Source: Trichuris trichiura (taxonomy: Eukaryota; Nematoda; Enoplea; Trichinellida; Trichuridae). From it: DNA of 64,000 bases. Within the stretch, counting starts at the first letter, position 1; each line of letters starts with the position of its first letter. Under the pieces are notes generated by a model. It was not told the origin of the DNA and searched no databases. It saw nothing but the letters and a program-made list of their open reading frames with translations. The DNA is taken from contig JBAJFE010000015.1 of assembly GCA_037903355.1 (NCBI GenBank), positions 248,001 to 312,000 of the forward strand. Direction: 5' to 3'. Shown here one piece after another: positions 44,331 through 56,000 of this stretch. A program made the translations under genes and the position numbers.

Positions 44331-46051
44331 CATTGGACGCCAACCAAAAATAATCCACTGGACCAGCTACAATCAATAAACAAAATAATTGAAAAAATTT
44401 CCAACTTCCTGAATAATTGACTTTTCTTAAATAGCTGCTAAATAGCTGCAAGTTCACTTAAAGCAAAGCCTTACTCCAGAAATGCTCCAAGCTCATTTAT
44501 GACATCTTGCTTAGGATGGCTAAGTGAGGTAATCTCTATTTAGAAGACGCAAAAGCTGCTTTCAAAAAGAGGAAAACTTAAAATGCCATTAGTGCATACA
44601 GGTTTAGCAAAATAAAAATGAACAAGAAAAGCCCAAGGAATGCTCAATCGCTGTTTACATTGCGCGATTTTTTACTTGTTATAATTTTAACAGATTTTGT
44701 GCTTTTGCCGCCTCACTCTCTGAGAAATGCAGGTTCCTTTCTGGCAAGCATGCCCTTAATTTGTTGTACCTTTACTGCAGAGCATACCAATCTTTTTCTT
44801 CCGCCGTTACCCAAGTTTAAGTCGAGACGTTAGCCTTATATTTAGGTTTAGGCTTAGGTAAGGGCATGACAGGACGATCAGCAAACTTACAGTATGACAG
44901 CAGGCGCCTAGGAAACAAGATGCACTCTAATGCAGTTGTATGGAGGAGCTCCTATTGGAGCTTCCTCAACTTGCTTTACGTCAGCAGGAATATTTTCCCT
45001 CAAAGAAGCGATGTGCAGAATACATTGAAGCGCCGAAACTGGAAGATGAATCGTATTCGATATTTTTGAAATCGCGCTTATCATCGACGTCTACAGTTGT
45101 ACATAAACAAGCGTTAGCACATGCTTGTCAGAAAGCTTAGCATTTTTCATATAGGAAAAAGCTAAAAATTTGAGAGCAGCGCAATTTAGATAAAGTCTTT
45201 CTTTTGCAAACGGTAAAGTGTCTAAAAACGGCCACTTCTTGGTGTGTTGAAATTAAAAATCGAAATGACCGAAAAATTGGAATTCCCATAGTAACTGCCC
45301 TCAGGTTCAGTCTTACTCTTAGACACGTCACTTCTTCAATTTATGCGTTGTAACAACATAATGTTGTCACATTGGAAATAATGTTTGCACCACGCCAGGC
45401 AGCAATTTAATAATCGTAGAGAGACTAGTTTCGGACAAAATAATTGTTAGACGATAACTATAAGTCTACACAGTTATTCAGTTTTCAGGTAGTATACTAT
45501 AGGAAGCCCAAAGTTAGGGAATTTCTCGAAACGTTAGCATAATATCTTGGCTCTGTAACATTTTGTTTGTAAAAATTTCCCAATATATACGTTTTAAATT
45601 TCAAGTGCACGTTGCTTTGCTCTATCTTTCGCCGAAGGACGCGACATGACCGCTTTAAAAGTCGCATGAACACTGTTTTTTGCGTGCTCTGCCTCGTACT
45701 TTTCACTGGTAAGCTATGCGAGCTTTCAGCGGCGTTAGAAATTCAAGTTTAGTACCCACAGAATTATTCAACAACTGCAAAGCCTTACAGTAGTCCGTCA
45801 GCAGAAAAAAAATAAAACTGCACGTTTTGCTTTATTAATTTGTCCAATGACATTTGGGGATTTTAAAAAATTTATTGACGATTTAATGAAAAAGCGAGGA
45901 CAATTAAGCACTTGTACTTTGAATGTTTATTACGGGATGATAAGTTGATGTGCTGTGTCGTACCATTCGCGCCGTTTTGCTGCCCTGGCATTTCCCTTAA
46001 TGAATTTGACGTCGTATTAATTCTTTCAGCAGCAGTTTTTGCTTTGACCCG
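44331..46051. other. Intergenic with possible small exons
   Basis: No named gene. A frame at 44940-45140 (66 codons, starting MEELLLELPQLAL) has protein-like composition but no upstream exon I can attach. At 45666 an ATG opens a hydrophobic, signal-peptide-like segment (MNTVFCVLCLVLFTG) that runs into a good donor (GGTAAGC), but I found no second exon. Both are weak. ACAD9 promoter sequence is expected toward the right end. Confidence 0.35.
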
Positions 46052-49000
46052 ATGTACACGTGCCATCGTGCGTTGCTATTTGGCGTTAGGCGCAAATTGT
46101 CTTTACCTTATCGGCGTTGTGCTGGTTCACCTAAAAGTCATGACACCGTTGCAAGGACAAGCGACAGTTCATCTCCAGCCGAAACAATTCCTGTGGAAGT
46201 GAAATCCATTGCCCGCGGCTTGTTTGTTAACCGAGTGGACACCGTAGGCTGCTTATTTCTAGTTTCAAAATTCCGGTCGCTTTATTTCAGGCTGCTCTGG
46301 TTTATCCAGAATTTGAGGAGAGTGACGATCTTGCAGATGTCGAAAAGTTGGCTGAAAAAGTCCGTAACTTAATGGATGGTAAAGGTGTTGTACAGAAGCA
46401 GTTCCCTCGTGAGTTAAGTATTTTAAAAGTTAGATTTTTCAGTTGACTCAGCTGACTTGGATAGGAATCGTCGAATTCCCGAAGACGTGCTGTATGGTTT
46501 CAAGAAGTTAGGTCTTTTCGGCATGAATATTCCTAAGGAATTTGGTGCGTTTCTTGCCGTTTGCTTCCATTCCTTAAGTCACCGTGTTGTAGGAGGGCTT
46601 GCGTTATGCAACAAAGCTTCCTCTAAATTGTACGCCGAACTTGGTGCTGATCTGTCCATATTTACAACGTTTTACGTTCAAAACGAGCTTGTCGGTAAGG
46701 CGATCTGCAAGTTTGGCTCGGACGAGCAAAAACGTCGTTACCTTCCTCTGCTTGCGTCCGGAAGCATTACTGGAGCTGTATGCCTTCACGAAGACGCTTG
46801 CGGTGAAGATATTGCCAAAACTGAAACGAAAGCGGTTGTAACCGAACATAGCGATAGAGCACTCTTATCTGGAACAAAGAGTTGGGTCACAAACGGTGAT
46901 TTGGCCGACGTACTTGTGGTAATTGCCAAGCTGGATAAGGGAAAGCAGGTATGCTACGAAGAGCTGGACTCTCTGTTCCAAAGGATCCTTTGAATTTTTA
47001 GTCGGACTCTTCAGCTGAAGGGAAACTATCCGCCCTTTTGCTGGACCGCAAGAATTGCTCTGGTTTGAAAGTTATTAAACGCCAAAAGACTATAGGTTTA
47101 CGAGCTTTGGAAAGTAGGCATCTCATTTAAACGTTCATCCTACCGGTAAGCCACTCTTTTCAGTTGTTGATCTGTATTTCGACAACGTGCCAGTTTCCCT
47201 CGACTGTTTGTTGTACAAAGAGGGAAAAGGTTTTGAGATAGCTCAAACTATTGCCGACGATGGCCGTCATCACTTTGCCGCCGTTGCTGCTGCTTTTCTA
47301 AAGCGGCTCCTAAGTAAACTACCTTTTCATCCATTTCGATAATGCCAATAGGTCTATTCAGGCGTTGCTGCTAAGCATTGCAATAGAACAAGGCATTTCG
47401 GAGTGACTCTTGCAGAGTCAAATTTCATTCAGGTGATGAGGTTGTGCCGTAGTTAACTTTGTTGTTCGAAATGACCTATTTCAGGAACGTTTCGCAGCTC
47501 TCTCGCTAGATATATTTGCATTAGAGACAATGGCGTATTACATTTCCGGTTACCGAGATGACGATCCTTCAAAAGACTACTCGACCGAAGGTTCAATTGC
47601 TCATGTATGCTATGTACTGTAGCCTTAAGAGTAATCAAGTCTTAAAAAGATAATTTGAAAATATCTTTGCTGTAGCAGTCAAGCATGCGCTTTCTGTCTT
47701 AGCAGCAGTGAAGGAAAATGTCAAAGTTACTGCTTATACAGTCACGGCGAGGCAGAGCTTCCTTTTAGTGATATAAATTTGTTCGAAGAGGCAGAAAAGT
47801 TCAAGGTTTTTGTTGTTCTGCCGTTTGACAGAATAAGCTACAGTAAGAAGTACTCTGCGAGCTGAAGCATTGTTACTGAAAAGATTTTAAAAGTAGTAAA
47901 CATCATCCAGTGCTAAGAAACGCTGAGTCGGCGGTAAAAAATGTATCCGCGGGTGGATGTGTTGCTCTGCTTCTCTTTGTAGTAAAGCTTTGCTACGTTA
48001 CCAGTATTCCCGCGCTCGGTGGTAAATGTAGGTGTGTTAAATTTTAGCTCTTTGCAAGGCGGGCTGTTGCTGTAGGCCTCGTTACCATCATGGAGATCTT
48101 TGGGGCTTCAGCCTCCACCGCAGAGCTGGAATTCGAGCGACTTCTTCGTGATGTAACTACTTTGAGTTCATTTTTGGTAAAATATTATAATAGCTAACAT
48201 TATTTGCAACTGGTTGCATTTCTTAGGGCTCCAACGACTGGTTGGTCGGCAAGATTGCTACTTCAGGTCTTGTAACGTGGGCTGAAGTATCGTCCGAAGA
48301 TTTACAGTAAATCTCAACGCGTTCGTTCCCTTTGAAAAATTGAACGTTTTCGTAACAGCAAGCAAGGTCGACCGGACGATCATCCGTGGCATATCTTCAA
48401 AACACGTTTCTTAAAACGGGACATATTTTTTGACACATTCAAGCTAACGCATCGTTTGAATGAACATGTTCATCCATCTTTAACGGTAAGTAAAATCATT
48501 CAATGTTTCTAACAGACGACCTACAGTAGACGCTTAATATTTTCGCGCCCAACAGCGAGTTTGGCCAGCCGCTTGTAAATTCATTACGATTTAGATTCCA
48601 ATTTGATAGTTTTATTTTCATTAGGACGCATGTCGGTTCATTGAAGAAGTCATGTATAAGTTTGAGCATATTATTCGCTCGCAGCTTCATTTCAAGGGAA
48701 AGGTAGGCGCTTGTAGCGTTAACGTGCTTTGCGCTCGATTTATAAACTACGTTCAGGCGATCGAAGACGATTGTTTCACCTTGAAACGATTATGCGAAGT
48801 TGGCAGTTCCATTTTTGTAATGCTGGCTGCCGTCAGCCGCGCTTCTCGTAGTTACTGCATCGGATTGAAGAATAGTGATTTGGAGGTTAGTACGGTAGAA
48901 TTTGAAAATTTGTATTGCTTAATGATTTTCAGGTATACATGGCTCACGCTTTATGCGCTCTGCTAAAGAAGAATTCGCTAAAAGTGATGACCGACCTCGT

Positions 49001-49168
49001 GTACGGCGGGCGTAAGTTTTTGCTATCCCTGTTGTTTGTTTGCTTAGCAAATTCTTTCCTTTAGTTTACGGTTTGGAGAACGAAGATTTAATGAGGAGAC
49101 GAATTGCGGGCGCGGTGGCTATCGCGAATGGCTATCCAATAGTCAGTCCGTTAGAAAAAAATTGGTAG
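46052..49168 (+). CDS. ACAD9: Acyl-CoA dehydrogenase family member 9 homolog, mitochondrial
   Basis: ACAD9 is a matrix flavoprotein that assembles respiratory complex I and, in vertebrates, keeps some long-chain dehydrogenase activity. Fifteen exons: 46052-46243, 46291-46408, 46443-46544, 46593-46948, 47002-47113, 47164-47313, 47362-47432, 47485-47604, 48048-48176, 48227-48306, 48359-48485, 48625-48702, 48757-48885, 48933-49011, 49065-49168 (648 aa). The N-terminus is basic and Arg-rich, as in a mitochondrial presequence. SKLYAEL through YLPLLASGSITGA and SWVTNGDLADVLVV match the N-terminal and beta domains. The C-terminal VSRASRSYCIGLKNSDLEV segment marks ACAD9 rather than VLCAD. The catalytic FEGTNE motif reads FLGSND, so the base Glu is Leu (about 450). 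The intron 47605-48047 is long and could hide a cassette exon. Confidence 0.88.
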
Positions 49169-49291
49169 CAAAAAATAAAACTTCACCATCGAGCACTCTG
49201 TCTCGTTAAAAATGTAGTCCGAAATCTATCCTATCGCTTAACTTATCCGATTAGTTAACAGTTTGAAGTTTTGCTTGCAGTTTACAGAACA

Positions 49292-49562
49292 ATGGTGAAC
49301 GTGACAAAGGGAGTACTCGTAACGTGGTATACTTTTTGTGGCAAAGATTGAAATGCCGTTAATGCAATGTCGGCTTTTTAGCGATCCTGCGATGAAACAG
49401 TTTTTGCTGCACTTGGACGAAACAATTGCTCTTGGATTCAAATTTATTCTAAAAGACTTGGATGACACCCACGTGTTTATTTCCGCCGATTCGGTAAATA
49501 CCCTAAGTCAAAAAATAGACACGTTAATGGAATCGCTGTCGCCAGACATTGCGGAAAAATAA
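49292..49562 (+). CDS. GTF2H5: TFIIH subunit 5 (TTDA / Tfb5)
   Basis: The smallest TFIIH subunit; it binds p52/Tfb4-type partner and supports XPB in nucleotide excision repair and transcription. Two exons, 49292-49326 and 49382-49562, give 71 aa, the same length as human. VTCDPAMKQFLLHLDE and KDLDDTHVFI are near-identical to the family. The split codon TG/C at the junction makes the conserved Cys. Its start is only 123 bp after the ACAD9 stop on the same strand, and it converges on CYCS with 84 bp between stops. Confidence 0.96.
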
Positions 49563-49646
49563 AATTTCCTGAGTGCGCGGTCTTCAAGTGAGCTGCTTCC
49601 TAACTGTACTATATGTTTATGAATTCTCTCTACGGCAAATCGATTC

Positions 49647-49973
49647 CTAAGAGTTTTGCTCCAAGTAAGCAATCAAGTCCGCACGATCGGTTTCCTTCTT
49701 CAAACCAGCAAATATCATCTTCGTGCCGGGTATGTAAGCTTTCGGGTTTTTCAGGTACTCAAACAGCGTCTCGCGATTCCATGTTATTCCTTTGCTTTTA
49801 TTTGCTGGTGTGTAATCGTATCCAGGAACTTGTCCCGTCTTGCGACCCACGATACCATGCAAATTTGGACCGGTTTTGTTTGGACCGCCTTTCTCGACCG
49901 TGTGACACTGGGAACAACGTTGAACAAACAGCTTTTTACCCTTTTCGGGATCACCTTTAGGGATTTCAGGCAT
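49647..49973 (-). CDS. CYCS: Cytochrome c
   Basis: Electron carrier between complexes III and IV in the mitochondrial intermembrane space. A single exon of 108 aa with the heme attachment site CSQCH (Cys20, Cys23, His24), [14 protein letters not shown], and the axial Met86 in PGTKMIFAG. The ATG at 49973 gives the usual short N-terminal extension (MPEIPKGD). The frame stays open for 47 more codons upstream but without resemblance. No intron, unlike almost every neighbour. The RPL18A stop is 141 bp upstream on the same strand. Confidence 0.97.
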   Translation of the reverse strand: MPEIPKGDPEKGKKLFVQRCSQCHTVEKGGPNKTGPNLHGIVGRKTGQVPGYDYTPANKSKGITWNRETLFEYLKNPKAYIPGTKMIFAGLKKETDRADLIAYLEQNS

Positions 49974-50114
49974 TTGAGATAGCTGAAGAACATATACTTT
50001 CACGGAACAGACGACGACTAACGCGCTAACGGGATAGTGACGATGAGAACGTTCGGAAAGAAAAACAATATCCATTTCGGCAAACTTTATTTTCATAAAG
50101 TTTAACAATTTCAA

Positions 50115-50873
50115 TCACAAACCAGATCGATGGTTGTTTGGACGAGTAGTTGTGAACTTCGGTTTTTTCGAGCGCTTCTGCACACGGTTAAGAAGAGGAA
50201 ATTTGATCTTTGAATTCTGAAAATGTTCATTAGCTAAAGATTGGATTCCACATAAAGCAAGCGACGTACGTGGAATTGCTTAACGTGAGCACGACGACAC
50301 TTTGAAGCGGGAATTTCCTCTATCTTGATTAACTGAATGGTATCGGCCCTGGCGCGATGGCGAGCGCCCATGTCGCGGTCTAAATTTCAAAGTTGAAAAA
50401 CGAAAGTCCCAAGGGAGCAATATTGTAATATACAGCATTGCGTTACGGCACCAGCCGCGTTCAAGTCACGATATTCGCGATACATGTTGTGCGTGCCAGA
50501 GCGCGAGTCGTAACGCAACCAAATGCCGTAATTTTTCACGTTGGTAATTTTCTTCGGCGGAACCTGCGACAAGTCATACGTAGTAGTATTGAAAAGAAAC
50601 GAAGTCCGCTTACGAGCATAGCGGAAACGATTTCGCCGTGGCTTTTCTTCACCTTGCGCAATTTGGAACAAAAATACCAAAAGCGCGATTTCGCCACCAC
50701 GTAGTTTGGGGCGAAAATTCTCATCTTGTACAAAGGAGGATTCCTTTCCTTCGCCGACGGCAACTTTCGCCCAATCACAATGTACTCTCTCATCTGTAAA
50801 AGGAGTAGTTGCTACTTTTGTTCAAAATTTTATTGCTAAATTAGCATACCTGCCCGGCTGCTTTTAAACCCAT
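50115..50873 (-). CDS. RPL18A: 60S ribosomal protein L18a (eL20)
   Basis: Structural protein of the large ribosomal subunit. Five exons: 50850-50873, 50614-50793, 50434-50563, 50270-50379, 50115-50216 (181 aa; human 176). [68 protein letters not shown] and a basic C-terminus follow the family in order. The first exon has only eight codons (MGLKAAGQ), so an ATG at 50793 would be the naive start; the short exon fits the family better. The upstream AG acceptor at 50794 supports this. Confidence 0.96.
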
Positions 50874-52201
50874 CGTTACAAATACTCTGCCACTGCTTCA
50901 AAGCTATACAAACTATTAAGGAACAGAAAGCGAGAAAAAAGAGTACGAATAATACAGTACGCTTGATTCGCAGGTTAGAAGAGCTCTTCTGTCGCCACGT
51001 ATCAAAATGACTCAAATTGCGATTTCAGGAAACATACTTGTTAAGTTCTATTTAGGATACGTATGTCCCCAACGCTTGTAATCTAATTAATTCATTTTTT
51101 TCTTATTAACTTGTTCTGGGCAATAGTACGGTTCCAGCGGCCGTTTTGCCATGATGCAGTCAGATTTAACAATTTTCTGTGCCACTCAGCTCCTTTACGT
51201 GCTTGAAAAACTTTCTTAGCTCCAGACTTGTGGTATATTTTAACTTTTTATACCGTACTGCTGCCTCATTTGTACTTGGAAGGGTTTGAAAAAAGACCTC
51301 ATCTGTAAGCACGTAAAGTTTCCAAAGTATCACGCAAGCAAGCCACGTTTGCAGTGGAACTTTAAACTTTAGCATGTAGAGTTTTTTAGAGAAATTAAGT
51401 TCAATTTGCCTACTGTATCTTTGCTTTCCGTGTTTCCCGCCCGTGGCCTTCGTTGTCTTTCGTCGCGTACTTTTTTGCCGCTAGCATTTGGCTAATCGCA
51501 CCTGTTAGTTTTCAATCGGTAAGAAGTCATTCCGCGCTTTCCGCCTTATTCAGAATTGCCTTACAGCTATTTTTTATCTCGCCGTTCTTGCGCAAGTCAA
51601 TAGCGCGCGTATGAAATCTTTTATTGGGGTGCTAGAGCGCGGAACTTTGCTTTGTAAACAGCCTTTGGCCGTTTAACGTTGGGCACACTTTAGCTAGATT
51701 TTCGCGCTTTGGTTTTGCTTCAAATTCGTTTCTCGCTGACGTCACTCGGAAACAGCCATTCTTGTGATACTGTAACTTTAACTCGAATTTTCAGTTGTCC
51801 ACTAAAGGATTCGCAAGTTCTAATGTAAAAATATCAACCGTAGCAACTTGAAAACCGTTGAGATGAAGAAGAGACCCACTTTTGCCTTGATACGCTCCAT
51901 TCTTCATTCCGCTTTGTATAGTGCTGAGTTGACGGCAGAAATTTATTAATACCTGTTGTACTCATAAGTTTTGTTAGTTTTGTCAAGAAAGCTTTTCAAA
52001 AGCTGTTGCACTTTTTCAGCGAGCTAGAATTTCTCTTTCGTTGGTCCGCAGTTTCCTAAAGGCCTACCTCTGCTGCGCCTTCAAGAGACAACTTGCCATA
52101 TTTGAATCTCCCTTCGGTAAACCATATTTGCAATTTACAATTATTGCTACGTGGTAGCTTTTCCACAACAGTCTCCAAAAAAATTGCTACTTTTTAACGT
52201 A
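50874..52201. other. Intergenic, no gene recognised
   Basis: About 1.3 kb, pyrimidine-rich on the plus strand in its second half. It holds the RPL18A promoter. No coding segment recognised. Confidence 0.45.
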
Positions 52202-52816
52202 ATGAAGAAAGTGGCTGAAGTAAAGACCGCAAAACCGAAGGTTAATACTGGCAACCTTTTTAAGAACTTAAGGTAAATTTCATCTCAGCCTAAGACTTGT
52301 TGGGGATTATTTTTCCTTATTTTAGCTTGCCGATTCTTCGACATCGAGGTGCCGCTACTTCACCAGCACCCAAAGGTAACAATTAATCCGATAATGAAGA
52401 AATCAGCTGTTTGTATTCCACTTAAATTTGTTCGGTTCTTCCTTTTCTTAAAAATCGCTTCAAGAATATAATTGTTGCATTACTTGATCTTGATTCATTG
52501 GTTAGCTTCATTGCGTCGGTTCTTATGCTGTTCTCAGAATTATGTTTATTTGTTTGCCGAAATCGGTTTCATTGAAAATCGTGATGTATTTAATAGCCAT
52601 TTGTAGCTTGAGGATAATTTTTCAGCTTCTGTATTCTTCCTTCTTCGAGTATATCCCAAAGGCAAATTTTTTGGATGACATAGAAAACAGTGGATTGTAG
52701 TCAGTACGCCTATTTTATTTGTTTTAGAAAATCCCAAAGTTGAAAAACCTGTAAAACCTTACGCCGTTCAAAAAGTCGATTTTCCTCGGCTCGCTCAGCT
52801 GTCAGCAATATTGAAG
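52202..52816 (+). CDS. Small lysine-rich protein, partial model
   Basis: Three exons join in frame: 52202-52272, 52326-52375, 52728-52816 (70 residues so far). The chain is Lys/Pro-rich with an N-terminal basic segment ending NLFKNLSLPILRHRGA, which could be a mitochondrial presequence. It continues KPYAVQKVDFPRLAQLS. A fourth exon in phase may start at 52851 (VVWLLEHPF, stop after RF), but that intron would be only 34 bp. I do not recognise the family. It may be a separate gene or unrelated chance exons upstream of the ABCA gene. Confidence 0.35.
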
Positions 52817-53076
52817 GTACATTGGGTTTTACGCTGGCGCAGCTTGGTAGGTCGTATGGTTACTTGAACATCCGTTTGACGGCAGAACGCAGATTCGATT
52901 TTAAGCCTTCCTGGGTACTGTGCTTCTTTGGTCCAATCATTTTATGCTACCTGATATTACACGCAGAACTTGCGGAAAGATTGCAAATTTCGTTTTGTAT
53001 AACAGTTGTTGCGGTCGCATTATTGATTGTAAGTTCTTCCATTTTAAGGTTATCACCCGCCGATTGCAATGCCCAG

Positions 53077-56000
53077 CAGCGGTTGGTTATCCGTCCTTCA
53101 AACTCACTTTTGCTCCTATCGAAGAGTTTGCGTGTTCGATCGTTTAAGCGACTGCGAATTGGGCCCCATTGACAGCCGCGTTCCGTAAGGACTTGAGTCT
53201 TTTTTCAAAAAAAAACCGTATTTGCATAACTTACAGTTTAAACGTTTTATTGTCCGATCTTCCACAGTTGTTGAACAGTTACACTGTTAATGGGATCATT
53301 TCATTTTCTTTCGATCTGTGGGACGTATTGAACACTCAAAGGTTTCCCTATAATGGCAAAGCGCCGAAAGTCAAGCTTATAGACTACTTCGCTCCGGGAT
53401 GCGATGACGATGCTAAAGAGGACATGGCTTTTGAAGCCTTTTACGGTGGTCATGATATCTATCTTGGTAGCTATCACTGGATCAGCAACGATGATATGAA
53501 GCGTTGCTTACGTGAGGCGGTCATTTCGCAAGAATACCTTTTTAGTTTTGCTAAGGAAATAAGCAAGGTAGTTCCGTCATATATGCATTTGATGTGCTAT
53601 TCTTGCGTTAAATGAGCAATTGCTATTTTTAGCAAATATTACCCAGTTCCTTGAACTACGAGCAAGTTTTGGATCTCATCGATCCTTCTAATATTATAAC
53701 GAGGAGAGTAACGCAACGCCTACTAGAACATTCATTTTACGCCACCAACTATTTCGCTACAACTTTCGTTCCCGGATTGCATTGCAACACGGTACCTTCT
53801 ATTTTCCGTGGCGCCGTTCATCGTATGCATGTATACTACCTCGGTCAACGAAGTCGTTGGACGGATCGACTGTTTCGAGAGCGCATAGTAAGCTTTCAAT
53901 TTGGCAGAAAAATGTTGCCATACATTTTAGCCACGCCAATGGCGTGAAAGTAAAAAAAACAACTGACTTTCTATTTCAATACGTTAAACATATTGTTTGG
54001 TTTGCGATTTTGCTCTGCTTGTAGCTCATCGACGCTTTTGGTGATGTAACTGGATTCAATTTGTCTCTTGTTGACATATTGAAATGGATGCAACTAATTA
54101 ACAGACTGCACGAAGCTGTCGTAAGCGATTGTGGTCAAAAAAGTGTCTATGATTTTTACGGTGGCCTTTTCTTTCTTTTAGAATGAAACTCCCCTTATTG
54201 TTTCGGCGCTTTCCGTTTGGAATATTTTGTCAGGTTGCCGCCAACTCGTGGAAAGTCACTCGCCTACAACAGATTACCTGATGTCACTTAGTACGGTACT
54301 TTGCAACGCTACCTTCAACAGTAAGTTGGTTTGAGTTGGAAATTTAAAAGTTAGGTCACCCGACAATCCGGTCAAATATTTGCAGTAGGCTTTGCGTTAT
54401 TCTTTAGCCGTCGAAAAGGAAACTTCCGTCGTACCCTTTTGGAAATCCAACTCTTCCGTAATTGTTATAATAAATATGTTTTCGTCGATTTATGGACAAC
54501 AGCTTCTCTGCAGCAAATTGAAAGTAAATGCAAAGCCGAAAATGAAAAGTACGCAACTTCAGAAGAGGGTACGTTGAACTTCTTAAGTATTTCTATCCGA
54601 ACGTGGTTCGTCAGTTAACCATAAGAGGCGCCTGCAAAATGCCCAAATTGCTAATTTATTCAATTTACTTTTGCTTTACGTGGCGGCAGCTACTTTTGCT
54701 AGCAATCATTGGGTATTAATTCTATTTTTCAGACACTCACTGTTTCGCTTGGTTCAAATCGTTTAATTTCTCCGAAGGAGAGACGATTGCATTGTATACG
54801 TTGCTTCGAGGATACGTTCTGCTTTCACCGCCAACGGCCACGGTAAAGCAGATCGCACGGAAGGCGCGTTGCTTATTTCGAGTGCGTAAAACCTTAAAAG
54901 GGAGTGAGTTTTTTAGGCGAACGAAAAGCTGAAGCAGCTCAGTGACCTCAATAATTTTTTTGCCATCCTAAACGCAACAGCGAGAAATATAACCTCTTCT
55001 TTTACCGCTGCCAACGTATCGGAAAATACGCGGGTAAGCTTTAGAGCTTTGAGTATTTTTTTGAATGAAAACGTAAGATCTACTTAATGAAGACTGCTTA
55101 CCGCGCAAGACGTGCGTACTACGGGCGTGCGCTGCATTTATTGCTTTTGTAGACTTTCACGGAACTTTTGTTTGTTATGTTACGTAAGTTCGGTCTCCCA
55201 AAGGGCGAAGATGAAAAAATGTTCGAATTGTTCGCTTTGACAACGTGCGCGTTGAGAAGTGATTGGTGGAGCGATATGGGCAATCGTATTATAAACACGG
55301 TTCTTCCTATCAAGCAGCTTCTCGGCGTAAAATACGATTTTATCAATTGAAAACTTTGTATTATCTGATCTTTCCAGTGTATACGAACGGAAGGTCGTAT
55401 ACAAGTTGTGACATCCGAAGAATTGCAAACCACTGTCGGTTGTTTGATAAGCGAGTACAACCTTTTGTCTACTGTTGAATTCAAAAAAGACAACAATGAG
55501 ACCGAAGTGCCTCCCTCCTTATGGGAATATACCATTAATATGGTCGATTATTTGCTAGATTCAAACAGGTAAGCGTAATCAGTAAGCTGCCATTGGTGCT
55601 TTGCCATTATGTTTATTTAAACGCTTGTTTTTTGCATTTGAGCTTTATTACTATTCAGTATTACTGTAGAACTAATATTACGAGATACACACTAAAATCA
55701 GTGCCCAACTTGTGCCCTATATGTTCCACGCTTTAGTGGCTGCAGCTGACACTGTGAAAAAATGTCTTAAACTTAATTTTCTATGTTTTAATAATGCTTA
55801 CACCTTCGTCGTTCCAAAGCGACAGCTGGACGACGCTACTGCGCTGTTAGCGTTTTGTTTATGCGTGAAACGTAGCTTAACTTTTAAAAACCGGCTTTTT
55901 ATTAATAAAATCTTGTACGTTCAATGTTCAAACCCGCAAGACGATTTGAGCCGACGGTAGGCCACACATTGTAAAAATGTCATTTTTCAAGCTCATTGGA

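Noticed and set aside
44842..44859. TTAGGT TTAGGC TTAGGT, like a nematode telomere repeat
   Set aside because: Only three units, one of the canonical form; too short to call an interstitial telomere tract.
46991..47001. ACAD9 ending at the TGA at 46991-46993
   Set aside because: This is intron sequence; splicing at 46948 to 47002 continues the conserved domain.
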